64,000 nt of DNA from Bradyrhizobium sp. AZCC 1721 (GCF_036924715.1 NZ_JAZHSB010000001.1:5509001-5573000), one strand, 5' to 3'. Counted from the stretch's first letter, positions 8,149-17,763 are shown. Notes: generated from the letters alone by a model not told the origin. Program-made: numbers and translations.

Positions 8149-9813
8149 ATGAGAAATCTCCTCCGTCCCATCCTTGCATTGTTGATCTTGCTTGCGCCTG
8201 CGACGCTATCAGGCGCCCAAACCACCGCGCCGGTGGACCTGCGCATTCTCGCGATCAACGATTTTCACGGCTACCTCCGTCCGCCGCCGGGCGGAATCAC
8301 GATCGCCGATCCCGAGGACCGGACGAAGAAGGTCACGGTCGCCGCCGGCGGTGCCGAGCATATGGCGACGCTGGTGAGTCAGCTTCGCGACGGGCGCAAG
8401 AACTCGATCTTTGTTGCGGCCGGCGACCTGATCGGCGCCAGCCCATTCCTGTCGGCGATGTTCCATGACGAGCCGACGATCGAAGCGCTGTCGATGATGG
8501 GGCTGGCGCTTTCCTCCGTAGGCAATCATGAGTTCGACGAGGGCAAGGACGAACTCTTGCGCATGCAGAATGGCGGCTGCCATCCGGTCGACAAATGCCA
8601 GGGGCCGCACCCGTTTACGGGCGCGAAATTTCGTTATCTCGCCGCCAGCACGATCGAGAAGAGCAGCGGCAAGACGGTGTTTCCTTCTTACGAAATCCGC
8701 GCGTTCGACGGCATCCCGGTCGCCTTCATCGGCCTGACCTTGAAGGGCACCCCTGGCCTCGTTGCACCTGTCGGTGTTGCCGATCTCGAATTCCGCGACG
8801 AGGCGGATACGGTGAACGCGCTGATCCCTGAACTGAAGGCGCGCGGCGTTGAGGCCATCGTCGTCCTGATCCACGAAGGCGGATTGCCGGCCGGCGACTA
8901 CAACGACTGCCCCGGCGTTTCGGGGCCGATCGTCGATATCGTGAAAAAATTCGACAAGGCGGTGGATGTCGTGGTCTCCGGCCATACTCATCGCGCCTAT
9001 GTCTGCGAGATCGACGGCCGGCTCGTTACCTCCGGCGACAAATACGGCACGCTCGTCACCGCGATCGATGTCAAGCTCGATCCCGTCACGCGCGACGTCA
9101 TCAGCGCCAAGGCCGACAACACCATCGTCCGCACCGCAACGCTGGCGAAGGACGCCCAACAGACCGCGCTGATCGAATCCTATGACCGGCTGGCCGCGCC
9201 GATCGCCAACCGTCCGGCGGGCTCGGTGACCGCAACGCTATCGCGCGTGCCCAACGCCGCCGGCGAGAGCCCGCTCGGCGACATCATCGCCGATGCGCAA
9301 CTCGCCGCGACCAGCAGCGAGACGAAAGGCGGCGCGGTCATCGCGTTCACCAATCCCGGCGGCGTGCGCGCCGACGTAACGCGGAAGGAAGATGGCGCGG
9401 TGACCTATGGCGACGTGTTCGGCAGCCAGCCGTTCCGCAATCAACTGGTGACGCTGACGCTCACGGGCAAGCAGATCAAGGACATGCTGGAGCAGCAATG
9501 GCTCGATCCGAAGCGCCCGCGGATCCTGCAGGTGTCGAAGGGATTTGCCTATGCGTGGGACGCGACCAAGCCTGACGGTGAACGCGTGCTGCCCGAGCGG
9601 ATGTTGCTGAACGGGCAGCCGGTCGATCCGACCGCGAGCTATCGCGTCACCGTCAACAATTTCCTTTTCGTCGGCGGCGACGGTTTCACCGTGCTCACGC
9701 AAGGAACCGCGCCGCAGGTCGGCATCTACGACGTCGACGCGCTATACGCCTATTTCAAGGCCAGCAGCCCGGTCAGCCCGACCGCCGCCGATCGCATCAC
9801 CAGGATCAACTGA
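8149..9813 (+). CDS. Periplasmic bifunctional metallophosphatase / 5'-nucleotidase
   Basis: A 554-aa protein of the UshA/NadN family. Residues 1-23 form a Sec signal peptide ending SGA-QT. The calcineurin-like phosphoesterase domain shows NDFHG at 37-41, GNHEFDEG at 125-132 and GHTHR at 278-282, which bind the two metals. The C-terminal 5'-nucleotidase domain includes NPGGVRADV, GDVFGSQPFRNQLV and the substrate-stacking segment NNFLFVGGDGFT. It would dephosphorylate nucleotides, NAD or UDP-sugars in the periplasm for salvage. Length and motif order are normal. It is followed by a hairpin and probably transcribed alone. Confidence 0.93.
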   Translation: MRNLLRPILALLILLAPATLSGAQTTAPVDLRILAINDFHGYLRPPPGGITIADPEDRTKKVTVAAGGAEHMATLVSQLRDGRKNSIFVAAGDLIGASPFLSAMFHDEPTIEALSMMGLALSSVGNHEFDEGKDELLRMQNGGCHPVDKCQGPHPFTGAKFRYLAASTIEKSSGKTVFPSYEIRAFDGIPVAFIGLTLKGTPGLVAPVGVADLEFRDEADTVNALIPELKARGVEAIVVLIHEGGLPAGDYNDCPGVSGPIVDIVKKFDKAVDVVVSGHTHRAYVCEIDGRLVTSGDKYGTLVTAIDVKLDPVTRDVISAKADNTIVRTATLAKDAQQTALIESYDRLAAPIANRPAGSVTATLSRVPNAAGESPLGDIIADAQLAATSSETKGGAVIAFTNPGGVRADVTRKEDGAVTYGDVFGSQPFRNQLVTLTLTGKQIKDMLEQQWLDPKRPRILQVSKGFAYAWDATKPDGERVLPERMLLNGQPVDPTASYRVTVNNFLFVGGDGFTVLTQGTAPQVGIYDVDALYAYFKASSPVSPTAADRITRIN

Positions 9814-9816
9814 GCC

Positions 9817-9835
9817 GAAAGGCCGGAGGCCTTTC
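9817..9835 (+). terminator. Hairpin after the 5'-nucleotidase gene
   Basis: GAAAGGCC and GGCCTTTC form an 8-bp stem with a GGA loop, four bases after the TGA. An outer GAGCCG/CGGCTC pair can extend it. There is no run of T after the stem, so it may stabilise the transcript rather than terminate it. Confidence 0.4.
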
Positions 9836-9904
9836 CGAGCGGCTCTTAAGAGCCTAGATTAGCCGCTCCTTACCGGCGCGTTCCTTATACGCCAGGATTT
9901 TTGC

Positions 9905-10831
9905 ATGACGCTGCTTCTGACCCATACCGCCTGTCTCGACCATGTCACGCCTCCGGGGCATCCCGAGCGCCCCGACCGGCTGCGCGCGGTCGCCGAGGTG
10001 CTGGGGGAAGAGCGTTTCAAGCCGCTCTCGCGCGGCGATGCGCCGGAGGGCGATCTTGATTCCGTCACGCTTTGCCATGGCGAACATTATATCGGCGAAC
10101 TCCGCCACATCGCCCCTCAAAGCGGGATGATCTATATCGACGGCGATACCTCGATGTCGCCGGGCACCTGGGAAGCGGTGATGCGCGGCGTCGGCGGTGC
10201 AGTGGCTGCGACGGATGCAGTGATGTCCGGAACCCACCAGAACGCTTTCGTCGCGGTGCGCCCGCCCGGCCATCATGCCGAGGTCTCGAAGCCGATGGGC
10301 TTCTGCTTCTTCGACAATGTCGCCATCGCCGCACGTCACGCCCAGCGCAAATACGGCATCGGCCGCGCCGCGATCGTCGATTTCGACGTCCATCACGGCA
10401 ACGGCACGCAGGACATCTTCTGGCACGATCCGACCGTGATGTATTGCTCGACGCACCAGATGCCGCTGTTTCCCGGCACCGGCGCCAGCGGCGAGCGCGG
10501 CGAGCATGACACCATCGTCAATGCCCCGCTGGCTTCCGAGGACGGCAGCGCAAAATTCCGCGCCGCGTTCGAAAACCTGATCCTGCCGCAATTACAGAAG
10601 TTCTCGCCGGAACTGATCATCATCTCCGCCGGCTTCGACGCGCATTACCGCGACCCACTCGCCTCGCTCAACCTGAAGGCGGACGATTTCGGCTGGGTGA
10701 CCCGCAAGCTGATGGATGTGGCGGACCATAGCGCCGGTGGGCGGGTCGTCTCAGTGCTGGAGGGCGGCTACGACCTGCAGGGGCTGAAAGAGTCGGTGGC
10801 GGCGCATGTCACGGCGCTGATGGGCGCGTAA
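9905..10831 (+). CDS. Histone deacetylase family protein (acetoin utilization / polyamine deacetylase type)
   Basis: A 308-aa arginase/deacetylase fold protein. The zinc-site motifs are all present: RPPGHHAE with His123-His124, DFDVHHGNGTQ with Asp159, Asp161, His163 and His164, and SAGFDAHYRDPL near residue 242. The bacterial enzymes deacetylate small polyamines or acetylated metabolites rather than histones. It directly precedes xseB, an order I associate with Bradyrhizobium and Rhodopseudomonas, although the two functions are not obviously linked. Substrate is not predictable from sequence. Confidence 0.92.
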   Translation: MTLLLTHTACLDHVTPPGHPERPDRLRAVAEVLGEERFKPLSRGDAPEGDLDSVTLCHGEHYIGELRHIAPQSGMIYIDGDTSMSPGTWEAVMRGVGGAVAATDAVMSGTHQNAFVAVRPPGHHAEVSKPMGFCFFDNVAIAARHAQRKYGIGRAAIVDFDVHHGNGTQDIFWHDPTVMYCSTHQMPLFPGTGASGERGEHDTIVNAPLASEDGSAKFRAAFENLILPQLQKFSPELIIISAGFDAHYRDPLASLNLKADDFGWVTRKLMDVADHSAGGRVVSVLEGGYDLQGLKESVAAHVTALMGA

Positions 10832-10962
10832 ATCTCCGCCACAATAGGCCCTCAAAAGCCCTTGTTTCGACGCGTTTTCTTCACGCGAGCCGGTGCCCAC
10901 GTCGCTCGAAAAACGCTACACTTTGATTCCGCGCCTCAATGGCGCGCATTCGGGAACTTGAT

Positions 10963-11214
10963 ATGGCCGAAAACAACCAGATGGACGTCAAAAAACTCTC
11001 CTTCGAGCGGGCGATCGAGGAGCTTGAATCGATCGTGAAACGGCTCGAGGACGGCAAGGTGCCGCTGGAGGAATCGGTCGCGATCTACGAACGTGGCGAG
11101 GCGCTCAAGCGCCGCTGCGAAGAATTGCTGCGGCAGGCAGAGGCCCGCGTCGACAAGATCACGACCGATGCGAACGGCCAGGTCACGGGGACCGAGCCGC
11201 TCGACGTGCAGTAA
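10963..11214 (+). CDS. xseB: Exodeoxyribonuclease VII small subunit
   Basis: The 83-aa protein has the typical short two-helix form: LSFERAIEELESIVKRLEDG, then PLEESVAIYERGEALKRRCEELLRQAEARV. XseB wraps XseA, the large subunit, and the complex degrades single-stranded DNA to oligonucleotides in the cytoplasm. The start at 10963 (MAENNQMDVKK) is preferred over an upstream ATG at 10939 because family members begin here. xseA is not in this window. Confidence 0.93.
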   Translation: MAENNQMDVKKLSFERAIEELESIVKRLEDGKVPLEESVAIYERGEALKRRCEELLRQAEARVDKITTDANGQVTGTEPLDVQ

Positions 11215-11361
11215 ACCTGCCGTCCAGTCTTTCGGGGTTCGCGCAACAATCGGGAATATTGGGCAAATTCCGCCCTCCCGGCCGTGGGAGGCGGACCAGC
11301 CGAATTAGTTCCTTGCCCCCCGCACAGCCTGATATAGTCCGCCGACATTTGGGGACAGTAC

Positions 11362-12660
11362 GTGCGCGTCGAGCACCGCCATATCATCTATATTCAGGGC
11401 TACGATCCGCGCGGGCTGGCGCAATATTACCGCATGTTCCGGACCGAGCTGCGCAAGTTCGGCCGGCTTTATCAGCTCCAGGCCACCATCAGCCGGCCAA
11501 AGGTGGCATCCGACGACGAGATCGCGTCCTGGACCATCGATACCAAGGCTGAGGACTGGCAGACACGCACGTCCTACGACTTCCTCCGGTTCGAGGACTT
11601 CATCCAGCAAGACCTGGCGGCGCCGATCTGGCGCACGGTGTTCAGCGCGGTCTGGATCTATTGGCGTCTCCTCTTCTCCGGCACCATCGCCCGCTTCGGC
11701 AAGGCGAACTGGCGTTTTGCGACTTTCATCACCTATCCGCACCTGATGCTGTTGCTGGAAGCCGCGTGCGCTGCGGCCATCGCCTTCGTGTTCGAGAAAG
11801 GCCTGAACGCCATCGGCATTCCCGACGCATTCAGCATCGCTACGGCCGCCGCCATCTTCGTGGCGCTGCTCGGGGCCGTGCTGAAATATACGGAGAATGC
11901 CACCTACGTGCTTTATCTCCTGTGCGACACGATCTGGACCTGGGAGTTCTCGCACCGCGAGCGCCAGGAATGGGACCAGCGCATCGACCGTTTTGCGCAG
12001 CATCTGGTCAATGTCGCCAAGAGCACCGACGCCGACGAGATCGTCATCGTCGGCCATAGCTCCGGGTCGTTCCTGTCGACGGAAATGCTGGCGCGTGCGC
12101 TCAAGCTCGATCCCGCGCTCGGCCGTCACGGGCCGCGGATCGTGCTGCTGACGATCGGCGGCAATTTTCCGATCGTCGGCTATCACGCCGTATCGAAAGA
12201 ATTTCGCGAGCATCTGCGGATGCTGGCGGTCGAGCCGTCGGTCGACTGGATCGACTGCCAGGCCCGCAAGGACGTGATGAATTTCTACCAGTTCGACCCG
12301 ATCACGAGCCACGGCATCGACGCAGGCGCCGCGCGGCGCAACCCCAAGATCGTGCCGGTTCGCTTCCGTGACATCATCCGGCCCGAGCACTACGAGAAAT
12401 TCCGCTGGCAGTTCTTCCGCGTGCATTTCCAGTTCGTAATGGCCAACGAACGGCCCAACGCCTACGACTTTTTCATGATCGTCTGCGGGCCGGTCCCGCT
12501 CAGCGCGCGCATGGCCGTCCCCGACGCTGCGCTTGATGTCGCCACCGGCGATTCCGGAGCGCGCGATCGGGCCTGGAAGAGGATCGAAGCGGCCACCGCC
12601 GCGGCCACAAGTGCCGCCGATTTGAGCAAACTGGAACCATCCGCCCGCCGCAGCGGTTGA
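11362..12660 (+). CDS. Membrane-embedded alpha/beta-hydrolase-like protein
   Basis: A 432-aa protein starting at GTG. It begins with a strand-turn typical of alpha/beta hydrolases (HIIYIQGYDPRG), but the fold is interrupted by a long insert with two probable transmembrane helices at about residues 118-146 and 152-175. The nucleophile elbow GHSSG lies at 231-235, making Ser233 the likely catalytic serine. A C-terminal FRVHFQFVMANE segment may supply the histidine. It is probably an inner-membrane lipase or esterase of unknown substrate. It lies between xseB and dxs but is separated by 148 and 349 bases, so co-transcription is uncertain. Confidence 0.75.
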   Translation: MRVEHRHIIYIQGYDPRGLAQYYRMFRTELRKFGRLYQLQATISRPKVASDDEIASWTIDTKAEDWQTRTSYDFLRFEDFIQQDLAAPIWRTVFSAVWIYWRLLFSGTIARFGKANWRFATFITYPHLMLLLEAACAAAIAFVFEKGLNAIGIPDAFSIATAAAIFVALLGAVLKYTENATYVLYLLCDTIWTWEFSHRERQEWDQRIDRFAQHLVNVAKSTDADEIVIVGHSSGSFLSTEMLARALKLDPALGRHGPRIVLLTIGGNFPIVGYHAVSKEFREHLRMLAVEPSVDWIDCQARKDVMNFYQFDPITSHGIDAGAARRNPKIVPVRFRDIIRPEHYEKFRWQFFRVHFQFVMANERPNAYDFFMIVCGPVPLSARMAVPDAALDVATGDSGARDRAWKRIEAATAAATSAADLSKLEPSARRSG

Positions 12661-12847
12661 AAAATCGAAATTTTTCGGCCCTGCGCCCCGGAACCGAATC
12701 GGCCCTCCGGGTTGGCTTTGGCGGCGGCTTTGGTGTAAAGCTTGCGGTTCTATGCGCCGGGGAAGGCAGCCTGCCGGGCAACTTTCCACGGCTGCAAGCA
12801 CCTCAAATAGCTAAAGAAACTGAACCGGGAAGGGTTAGAAGCGACTA

Positions 12848-12863
12848 AGTGATGCATATCACA
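12848..12863. promoter_or_regulatory. CRP/FNR-family-like operator upstream of dxs
   Basis: AGTGATGCATATCACA matches the CRP consensus TGTGA-N6-TCACA at 9 of 10 core positions. It sits about 145 bases before the dxs start in a 350-base gap that otherwise contains no recognisable feature. A single eye-found match of this length in 64 kb can occur by chance. Confidence 0.3.
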
Positions 12864-13009
12864 TGGTTTAAACCGGAGTGCATCTAGGCTTTCAAATCAG
12901 GTACCGGCCTGCCGGACTGGCAGGCGGGCCCGGATTTTCGCGGCGCGGTTAACGCGCTTCCCGTCTCGCGTCGGGCCTTTATCCCGACATGCAAAATTGG
13001 AATATCGCA

Positions 13010-14936
13010 GTGACCACATATAGTAAAACGCCGCTTCTCGATACCATCCGCACGCCCGACGATCTTCGCAAGCTCAAGATCGAGCAGGTGCGGCAGGTCG
13101 CGGACGAACTCCGCCAGGAAACCATCGACGCCGTCTCGGTGACCGGCGGCCACTTCGGCGCCGGCCTCGGCGTCGTCGAACTGACCACCGCGATCCACTA
13201 CATCTTCGACACGCCGCGCGACCGCCTGATCTGGGACGTCGGCCACCAGGCCTACCCGCACAAGATCCTGACCGGCCGCCGCGACCGCATCCGCACGCTG
13301 CGCACCGGCGGCGGCCTTTCCGGCTTCACCAAGCGCAGCGAGAGCGACTACGATCCGTTCGGCGCGGCGCATTCCTCGACCTCGATCTCGGCCGGCCTCG
13401 GCATGGCCGTGGCGCGCGACCTCGCCGGTGGCAAGAACAACGTGATTGCCGTGATCGGCGATGGCGCGATGTCGGCGGGCATGGCCTATGAGGCTATGAA
13501 CAATGCGGGCGCGATGAATTCGCGTCTGATCGTCATTCTCAACGACAACGACATGTCGATTGCGCCGCCGGTCGGCGCGATGAGCGCGTACCTGTCGCGG
13601 CTCTATTCCGGCAAGACCTACCGCTCGCTGCGCGAGGCGGCCAAGCAGATCAACAAGCGTCTGCCCAAGATCCTGGCCAACCGCGCCAACCGCGTCGAGG
13701 AATATTCCCGCGGCTTCATGATGGACGGCGGCACGCTGTTCGAGGAGCTCGGCTTCTATTACGTCGGCCCGATCGACGGCCATAACCTCGACCATCTGCT
13801 GCCTGTTTTGAAGAACGTCCGCGACATGGAAACCGGCCCGATCCTGGTTCACGTCGTGACCCAAAAGGGCAAGGGCTACGCCCCCCGCGGAAGCCTCCGC
13901 CGACAAGTATCACGCCGTGGTCAAGTTCGACGTCGCCACCGGCGCGCAGGCCAAGGCCAAGCCGAATGCGCCGGCCTACCAGAACGTGTTCGGCCAGAGC
14001 CTGGTCAAGGAAGCCGAGAAGGACGACAAGATCGTCGCCATCACCGCCGCGATGCCGTCGGGTACCGGCGTCGACATCTTCAACAAGTCATTTCCGGAGC
14101 GCACCTTCGACGTCGGCATTGCCGAGCAGCATGCGGTGACGTTTGCGGCGGGGCTTGCCACCGAAGGCTACAAGCCGTTCTGCGCGATCTACTCGACCTT
14201 CCTGCAGCGCGGCTATGACCAGGTGGTCCATGACGTTGCGATCCAGAGCCTGCCGGTCCGCTTCGCGATCGACCGCGCCGGCCTGGTCGGCGCCGACGGC
14301 GCCACCCATGCCGGTTCGTTCGACAACGCCTATCTCGGCTGCCTGCCGAACTTCGTCATCATGGCGGCGTCCGACGAAGCCGAACTGGTGCACATGGTCG
14401 CCACGCAAGTCGCGATCAACGACCGCCCGAGCGCGGTGCGTTATCCGCGCGGCGAAGGCCGCGGCGTCGAGATGCCCGAGGTCGGCATCCCCCTCGAGAT
14501 CGGCAAGGGCCGCATCGTCCGCCAGGGTAGCAAGGTCGCCCTGCTCTCGTTCGGCACGCGAATGGCCGAGTGCGAAAAGGCTGCCGACGAACTCGCCGCC
14601 CACGGCCTGTCCACCACCATCGCCGACGCCCGCTTCATGAAGCCGCTCGACGTCGATCTGGTGCTGAAACTGGCGCGCGACCACGAGGTGCTGCTCACCA
14701 TCGAGGAAGGCGCGATCGGCGGCTTCGGCTCGCATGTCATGCAGACGCTGTCCGACCACGGCATGCTCGACGGCGGCCTAAGGATGCGTGCGATGATCCT
14801 GCCCGACGAGTTCATCGACCACGACTCGCCGAACGCGATGTATGCCCACGCCGGCCTCGACGCCAAGGGCATCGTCGCCAAGGTGTTCGACGCGCTCGGC
14901 AAGGACTACAAGACCGAGACGGTCAAGCTCGCCTGA
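13010..14936 (+). pseudogene. dxs: 1-deoxy-D-xylulose-5-phosphate synthase, interrupted by an apparent +1 frameshift
   Basis: Dxs condenses pyruvate and glyceraldehyde-3-phosphate with thiamine diphosphate, the first step of the MEP isoprenoid pathway. The first frame begins VTTYSKTPLLDTIRTPDDL (GTG start at 13010; an in-frame ATG at 12989 is possible) and contains the ThDP-binding GDGAMSAGM segment. It runs to KGKGYAP and then turns into nonsense. The second frame picks up at once with EASADKYHAVVKFDV and contains the catalytic-region DVGIAEQHAVTFAAGLA and the transketolase C domain. The break is a six-C run at 13881-13886 where five are expected. With one C removed the product is 641 aa, the normal length. 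Dxs is essential in MEP-dependent bacteria, so a sequencing indel is more likely than real loss, unless a second copy exists elsewhere. Confidence 0.92.
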
Positions 14937-15000
14937 GGCACAGCCCCTTCGGTTCTGCCCTGATCAGAACTGAAGGTCTGGCTCTTTCGCAGGTAAACCC

Positions 15001-15564
15001 ATGAAGATCTATCTGGCAGGTCCCGATGTGTTCCTGCCGGACGCCATCGAGATCGGGCGCCGCAAGGTCGCGATCTGCGACCGCCATGGCGTGAGCGGCC
15101 TCTACCCCCTCGACAATACGGTCGATCTTGCAGCCGCTGACGCCTCGCTCGCCATTTTCAAGGGCAACGAAGCAATGATGGATGCGGCGGACGCGATCAT
15201 TGCCAACCTTACGCCGTTTCGCGGCCCCAGTGCCGACGCCGGCACCGTCTATGAACTCGGCTACATGGCCGGTCGCGGTAAGCTGTGCCTGGCCTATAGC
15301 AACGACCCCGCGGTTTATGTCGAGCGGGTAAAGCGGAACTACGATGTGACCAGATCCGCCACCGGCCACCTGATCGACGGCGACGGGCTGGCGGTGGAAG
15401 ATTTCGGCCTGCCCGACAATCTCATGATGATCCACACGCTCGATCTGCATGGTGCTAGACTGGTGACGCCGCGGCAGCGGCCGCAAGATATCTGGCACGA
15501 TCTCACCTCGTTCGAGGCCTGCGTCGCTGTGGCGGCGGATCGCGCTACCGGCAAATCGGACTGA
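15001..15564 (+). CDS. Nucleoside 2-deoxyribosyltransferase
   Basis: The 187-aa protein starts MKIYLAGPDVFLPDA, the nucleotide-binding strand and loop of the family, and has DAADAIIANLTPFRGPSADAGTVYELGYM, where the aspartate and glutamate match the usual active-site region. Such enzymes exchange bases between 2-deoxynucleosides in salvage or hydrolyse modified nucleotides. The gene follows dxs by 64 bases and precedes tlyA by 2, so it is probably in one operon with the RNA methyltransferases. Confidence 0.88.
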   Translation: MKIYLAGPDVFLPDAIEIGRRKVAICDRHGVSGLYPLDNTVDLAAADASLAIFKGNEAMMDAADAIIANLTPFRGPSADAGTVYELGYMAGRGKLCLAYSNDPAVYVERVKRNYDVTRSATGHLIDGDGLAVEDFGLPDNLMMIHTLDLHGARLVTPRQRPQDIWHDLTSFEACVAVAADRATGKSD

Positions 15565-15566
15565 AC

Positions 15567-16322
15567 TTGGCTGACAAGAGCGACAGCAAAACCTCTCCCC
15601 GCACGCGCGTGGACGTGCTGCTGGTCGAGCGCGGCCTGTTCGAAAGCCGCGCCCGCGCACGCGCTGCGATCGACGCCGGTGGCGTGACGGCCGACGGCAG
15701 GCCCGTGTTGAAGGCGTCGGAGATGATCGCCGCCAATGCCGAATTGTCCGCCCAGCCCGCGCATCCTTACGTCTCGCGCGGCGGCGTCAAGCTCGCCGGC
15801 GCGCTGGAGCAGTACCCGATCGAGATCGAGGACCATGTCTGCCTCGACGTCGGCGCCTCCGCCGGCGGCTTTACCGAAGTGCTGCTGCAAAACGGCGCCA
15901 GCCTCGTCTTCGCCATAGATGTCGGGCGCGGCCAGTTGCATCCCTCGCTGCAGAGCCATCCCAAAGTCGTGTCGATGGAAGAAACCGACATCCGCCAGTT
16001 CGAGGGCAAGCGCCTGCCCGCCCGGCCGGATGTCGTCGTGATCGACGTCAGCTTCATTTCCTTGAAGGCGGTGCTGCCGGTGGCGCTGGAGCTTGCGGCA
16101 GCGCCAACGCAGCTCCTGGCGTTGATCAAGCCGCAATTCGAGGCGGAACGAAAGCACTCCAAGCACGGCATCATCCGCAACGCGATGGTGCATCAGGCGA
16201 TCTGCGACGACATCTCGGCGTTCGCCGCCTCGCTCGGCTGCACCGATATCCAGGTGTTTCCGTCGTCGATCAAAGGCGGCGACGGCAATATCGAGTTCTT
16301 CATGGGCGCGCGCCGTGGCTGA
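15567..16322 (+). CDS. tlyA: TlyA family rRNA (cytidine-2'-O)-methyltransferase
   Basis: A 251-aa protein with an N-terminal S4 RNA-binding domain (RVDVLLVERGLFESRARARA, residues 13-32) and a C-terminal FtsJ/RrmJ-like SAM-dependent methyltransferase domain (VCLDVGASAGGFTEVLLQ, then DVSFISLKAVLP and LIKPQFEAE). It methylates 2'-hydroxyls of cytidines in 16S and 23S rRNA. TTG at 15567 is the only sensible start, two bases after the preceding stop. The 3' end overlaps the next gene by 8 bases, indicating translational coupling. Confidence 0.93.
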   Translation: MADKSDSKTSPRTRVDVLLVERGLFESRARARAAIDAGGVTADGRPVLKASEMIAANAELSAQPAHPYVSRGGVKLAGALEQYPIEIEDHVCLDVGASAGGFTEVLLQNGASLVFAIDVGRGQLHPSLQSHPKVVSMEETDIRQFEGKRLPARPDVVVIDVSFISLKAVLPVALELAAAPTQLLALIKPQFEAERKHSKHGIIRNAMVHQAICDDISAFAASLGCTDIQVFPSSIKGGDGNIEFFMGARRG

Positions 16323-17562
16323 GAGCGAACGCCTCGTCATCGACCATGTCGGCCATCAGGGCGACGGCGTCGCCATATCAGGCGGCGGCAACATCTATGT
16401 GCCGTACGCGCTCGGCGGCGAAACAATAGAGGCCGGTCCGGTTCCCGGCCACCATCCCGACCGCCGGCAATTGCTCAAGGTCGAGACAGCGAGCGTCGAG
16501 CGCGTCGCACCGTTCTGTCCGCATTTCGGCGTCTGCGGCGGCTGTGCGATCCAGCACTGGGACGCCGAACCCTATCGCGCCTGGAAGCGCGAGTTCGTGG
16601 TGACGACGCTTTCGCAGGCAGGAATTGATTGCGACGTCGCAGCCCTAGTCGATGCCCATGGCGCGGGCCGCCGGCGCATCACCCTGCACGGCCGAATCGG
16701 AACGCATGGCGTGCTCAAGGTCGGCTATGCAGCGGCCGGTTCGCACGACATCATTCCGATCGACCGCTGCCCGATCCTCGATCCCCAACTGAGTGGCGCA
16801 ATCGAGGCCGCCTGGGCCATCGCCGAGCCGTTGATCGCGATAGGCAAGCCACTCGACATCCAGATCACCGCGACCAATAGCGGCCTCGACGTCGATGTGC
16901 GCGGCTCCGGGCCGGTATCTTCAGCCATGATCGCGCGGCTGTCGCGCATCGCCGAACAACACCGGCTGGCGCGGCTGACGCGCCATGGCGAATTGGTGCT
17001 GATGCGAACGCCGCCCGTAATCTCTATTGGCGCGGCGCAGGTCACGCTGCCGCCCGGCTCATTCCTGCAGGCCACGGTGGCGGGCGAGGAGGCGCTGGCT
17101 GCGCTCGTCTTCGAGCATTGCAAGCGCGCCAAACATGTCGCCGACCTGTTCTGCGGCGTCGGCCCCTTCGCGCTGCGGCTTGCGGCGAAGTCGCGTGTAA
17201 CCGCTTTCGACAGCGACACCGGCGCGGTAGCAGCCTTGCAGAAAGCCGCGACGTCCACCTCAGGGCTGAAGCCGGTCAAGGCCGAGCCGCGCGACCTGTT
17301 CCGACGCCCGCTGATGCCGCAGGAACTGCGCGACTACGACACCGTCGTGTTCGATCCTCCGCGGCAGGGCGCGCAAGCGCAGGTGACCCAGATTGCAGCA
17401 AGCAAGGTGCCGACGGCGGTTGCGGTATCGTGCAACGTCACGACGTTCGCGCGCGATGCGAAGATCTTGATCGACGGCGGCTTCAAGATCGAAGGCGTCA
17501 CACCCGTCGACCAGTTCCGCCATACGCCGCATGTGGAATTGGTGGCGTGGTTCAAGAGGTAA
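16315..17562 (+). CDS. TrmA/RumA family RNA 5-methyluridine methyltransferase
   Basis: A 415-aa protein starting at GTG inside the end of tlyA. An N-terminal TRAM-like beta-barrel is followed by a 4Fe-4S cysteine cluster (CPHFGVCGGC around residues 63-72), then a Rossmann SAM-binding domain (VADLFCGVGPFALRLA) and the catalytic FDPPRQGA and VSCNVTTFARD, whose cysteine forms the covalent RNA adduct. It methylates uridine C5 in rRNA or tRNA. Which site cannot be told; the pairing with tlyA favours rRNA. Confidence 0.88.
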   Translation: MAESERLVIDHVGHQGDGVAISGGGNIYVPYALGGETIEAGPVPGHHPDRRQLLKVETASVERVAPFCPHFGVCGGCAIQHWDAEPYRAWKREFVVTTLSQAGIDCDVAALVDAHGAGRRRITLHGRIGTHGVLKVGYAAAGSHDIIPIDRCPILDPQLSGAIEAAWAIAEPLIAIGKPLDIQITATNSGLDVDVRGSGPVSSAMIARLSRIAEQHRLARLTRHGELVLMRTPPVISIGAAQVTLPPGSFLQATVAGEEALAALVFEHCKRAKHVADLFCGVGPFALRLAAKSRVTAFDSDTGAVAALQKAATSTSGLKPVKAEPRDLFRRPLMPQELRDYDTVVFDPPRQGAQAQVTQIAASKVPTAVAVSCNVTTFARDAKILIDGGFKIEGVTPVDQFRHTPHVELVAWFKR

Positions 17563-17575
17563 GCACCCTATCTTC

Positions 17576-17756
17576 ACCCTCCCCTGGAGGGGTCCGGACG
17601 AGCGAAGCTCGCTCGGGGGTCGACGCTCATGAAATGAGCGGCGGGGTGGGGTGACGGTCCATCCTCTGGATCAGCGCCCGAGTGGAGAGATCACCCCACC
17701 CCGTCTCGCATTTCGCTACGCTCATGCGAGCCGACCCTCCCCCTCCAGGGGAGGGT
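17576..17756. repeat. Palindromic intergenic repeat, family C copy 1
   Basis: Perfect 17-bp terminal inverted repeats ACCCTCCCCTGGAGGGG (17576-17592) and its complement (17740-17756). A nested GGGGTGGGGTGA/TCACCCCACCCC pair and an internal GAGCGAAGCTCGCTC palindrome are present. Copy 2 is at 43748-43885. It lies between convergent genes and may also end transcription. Confidence 0.85.
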
Positions 17757-17763
17757 AAGAAGG

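Noticed and set aside
11305..12801. 498-codon open frame on the minus strand
   Set aside because: Antisense to the membrane hydrolase gene; no recognisable domain and shadow-type composition.
12884..13906. 340-codon open frame on the minus strand
   Set aside because: Antisense to dxs, whose protein sequence is unmistakable.
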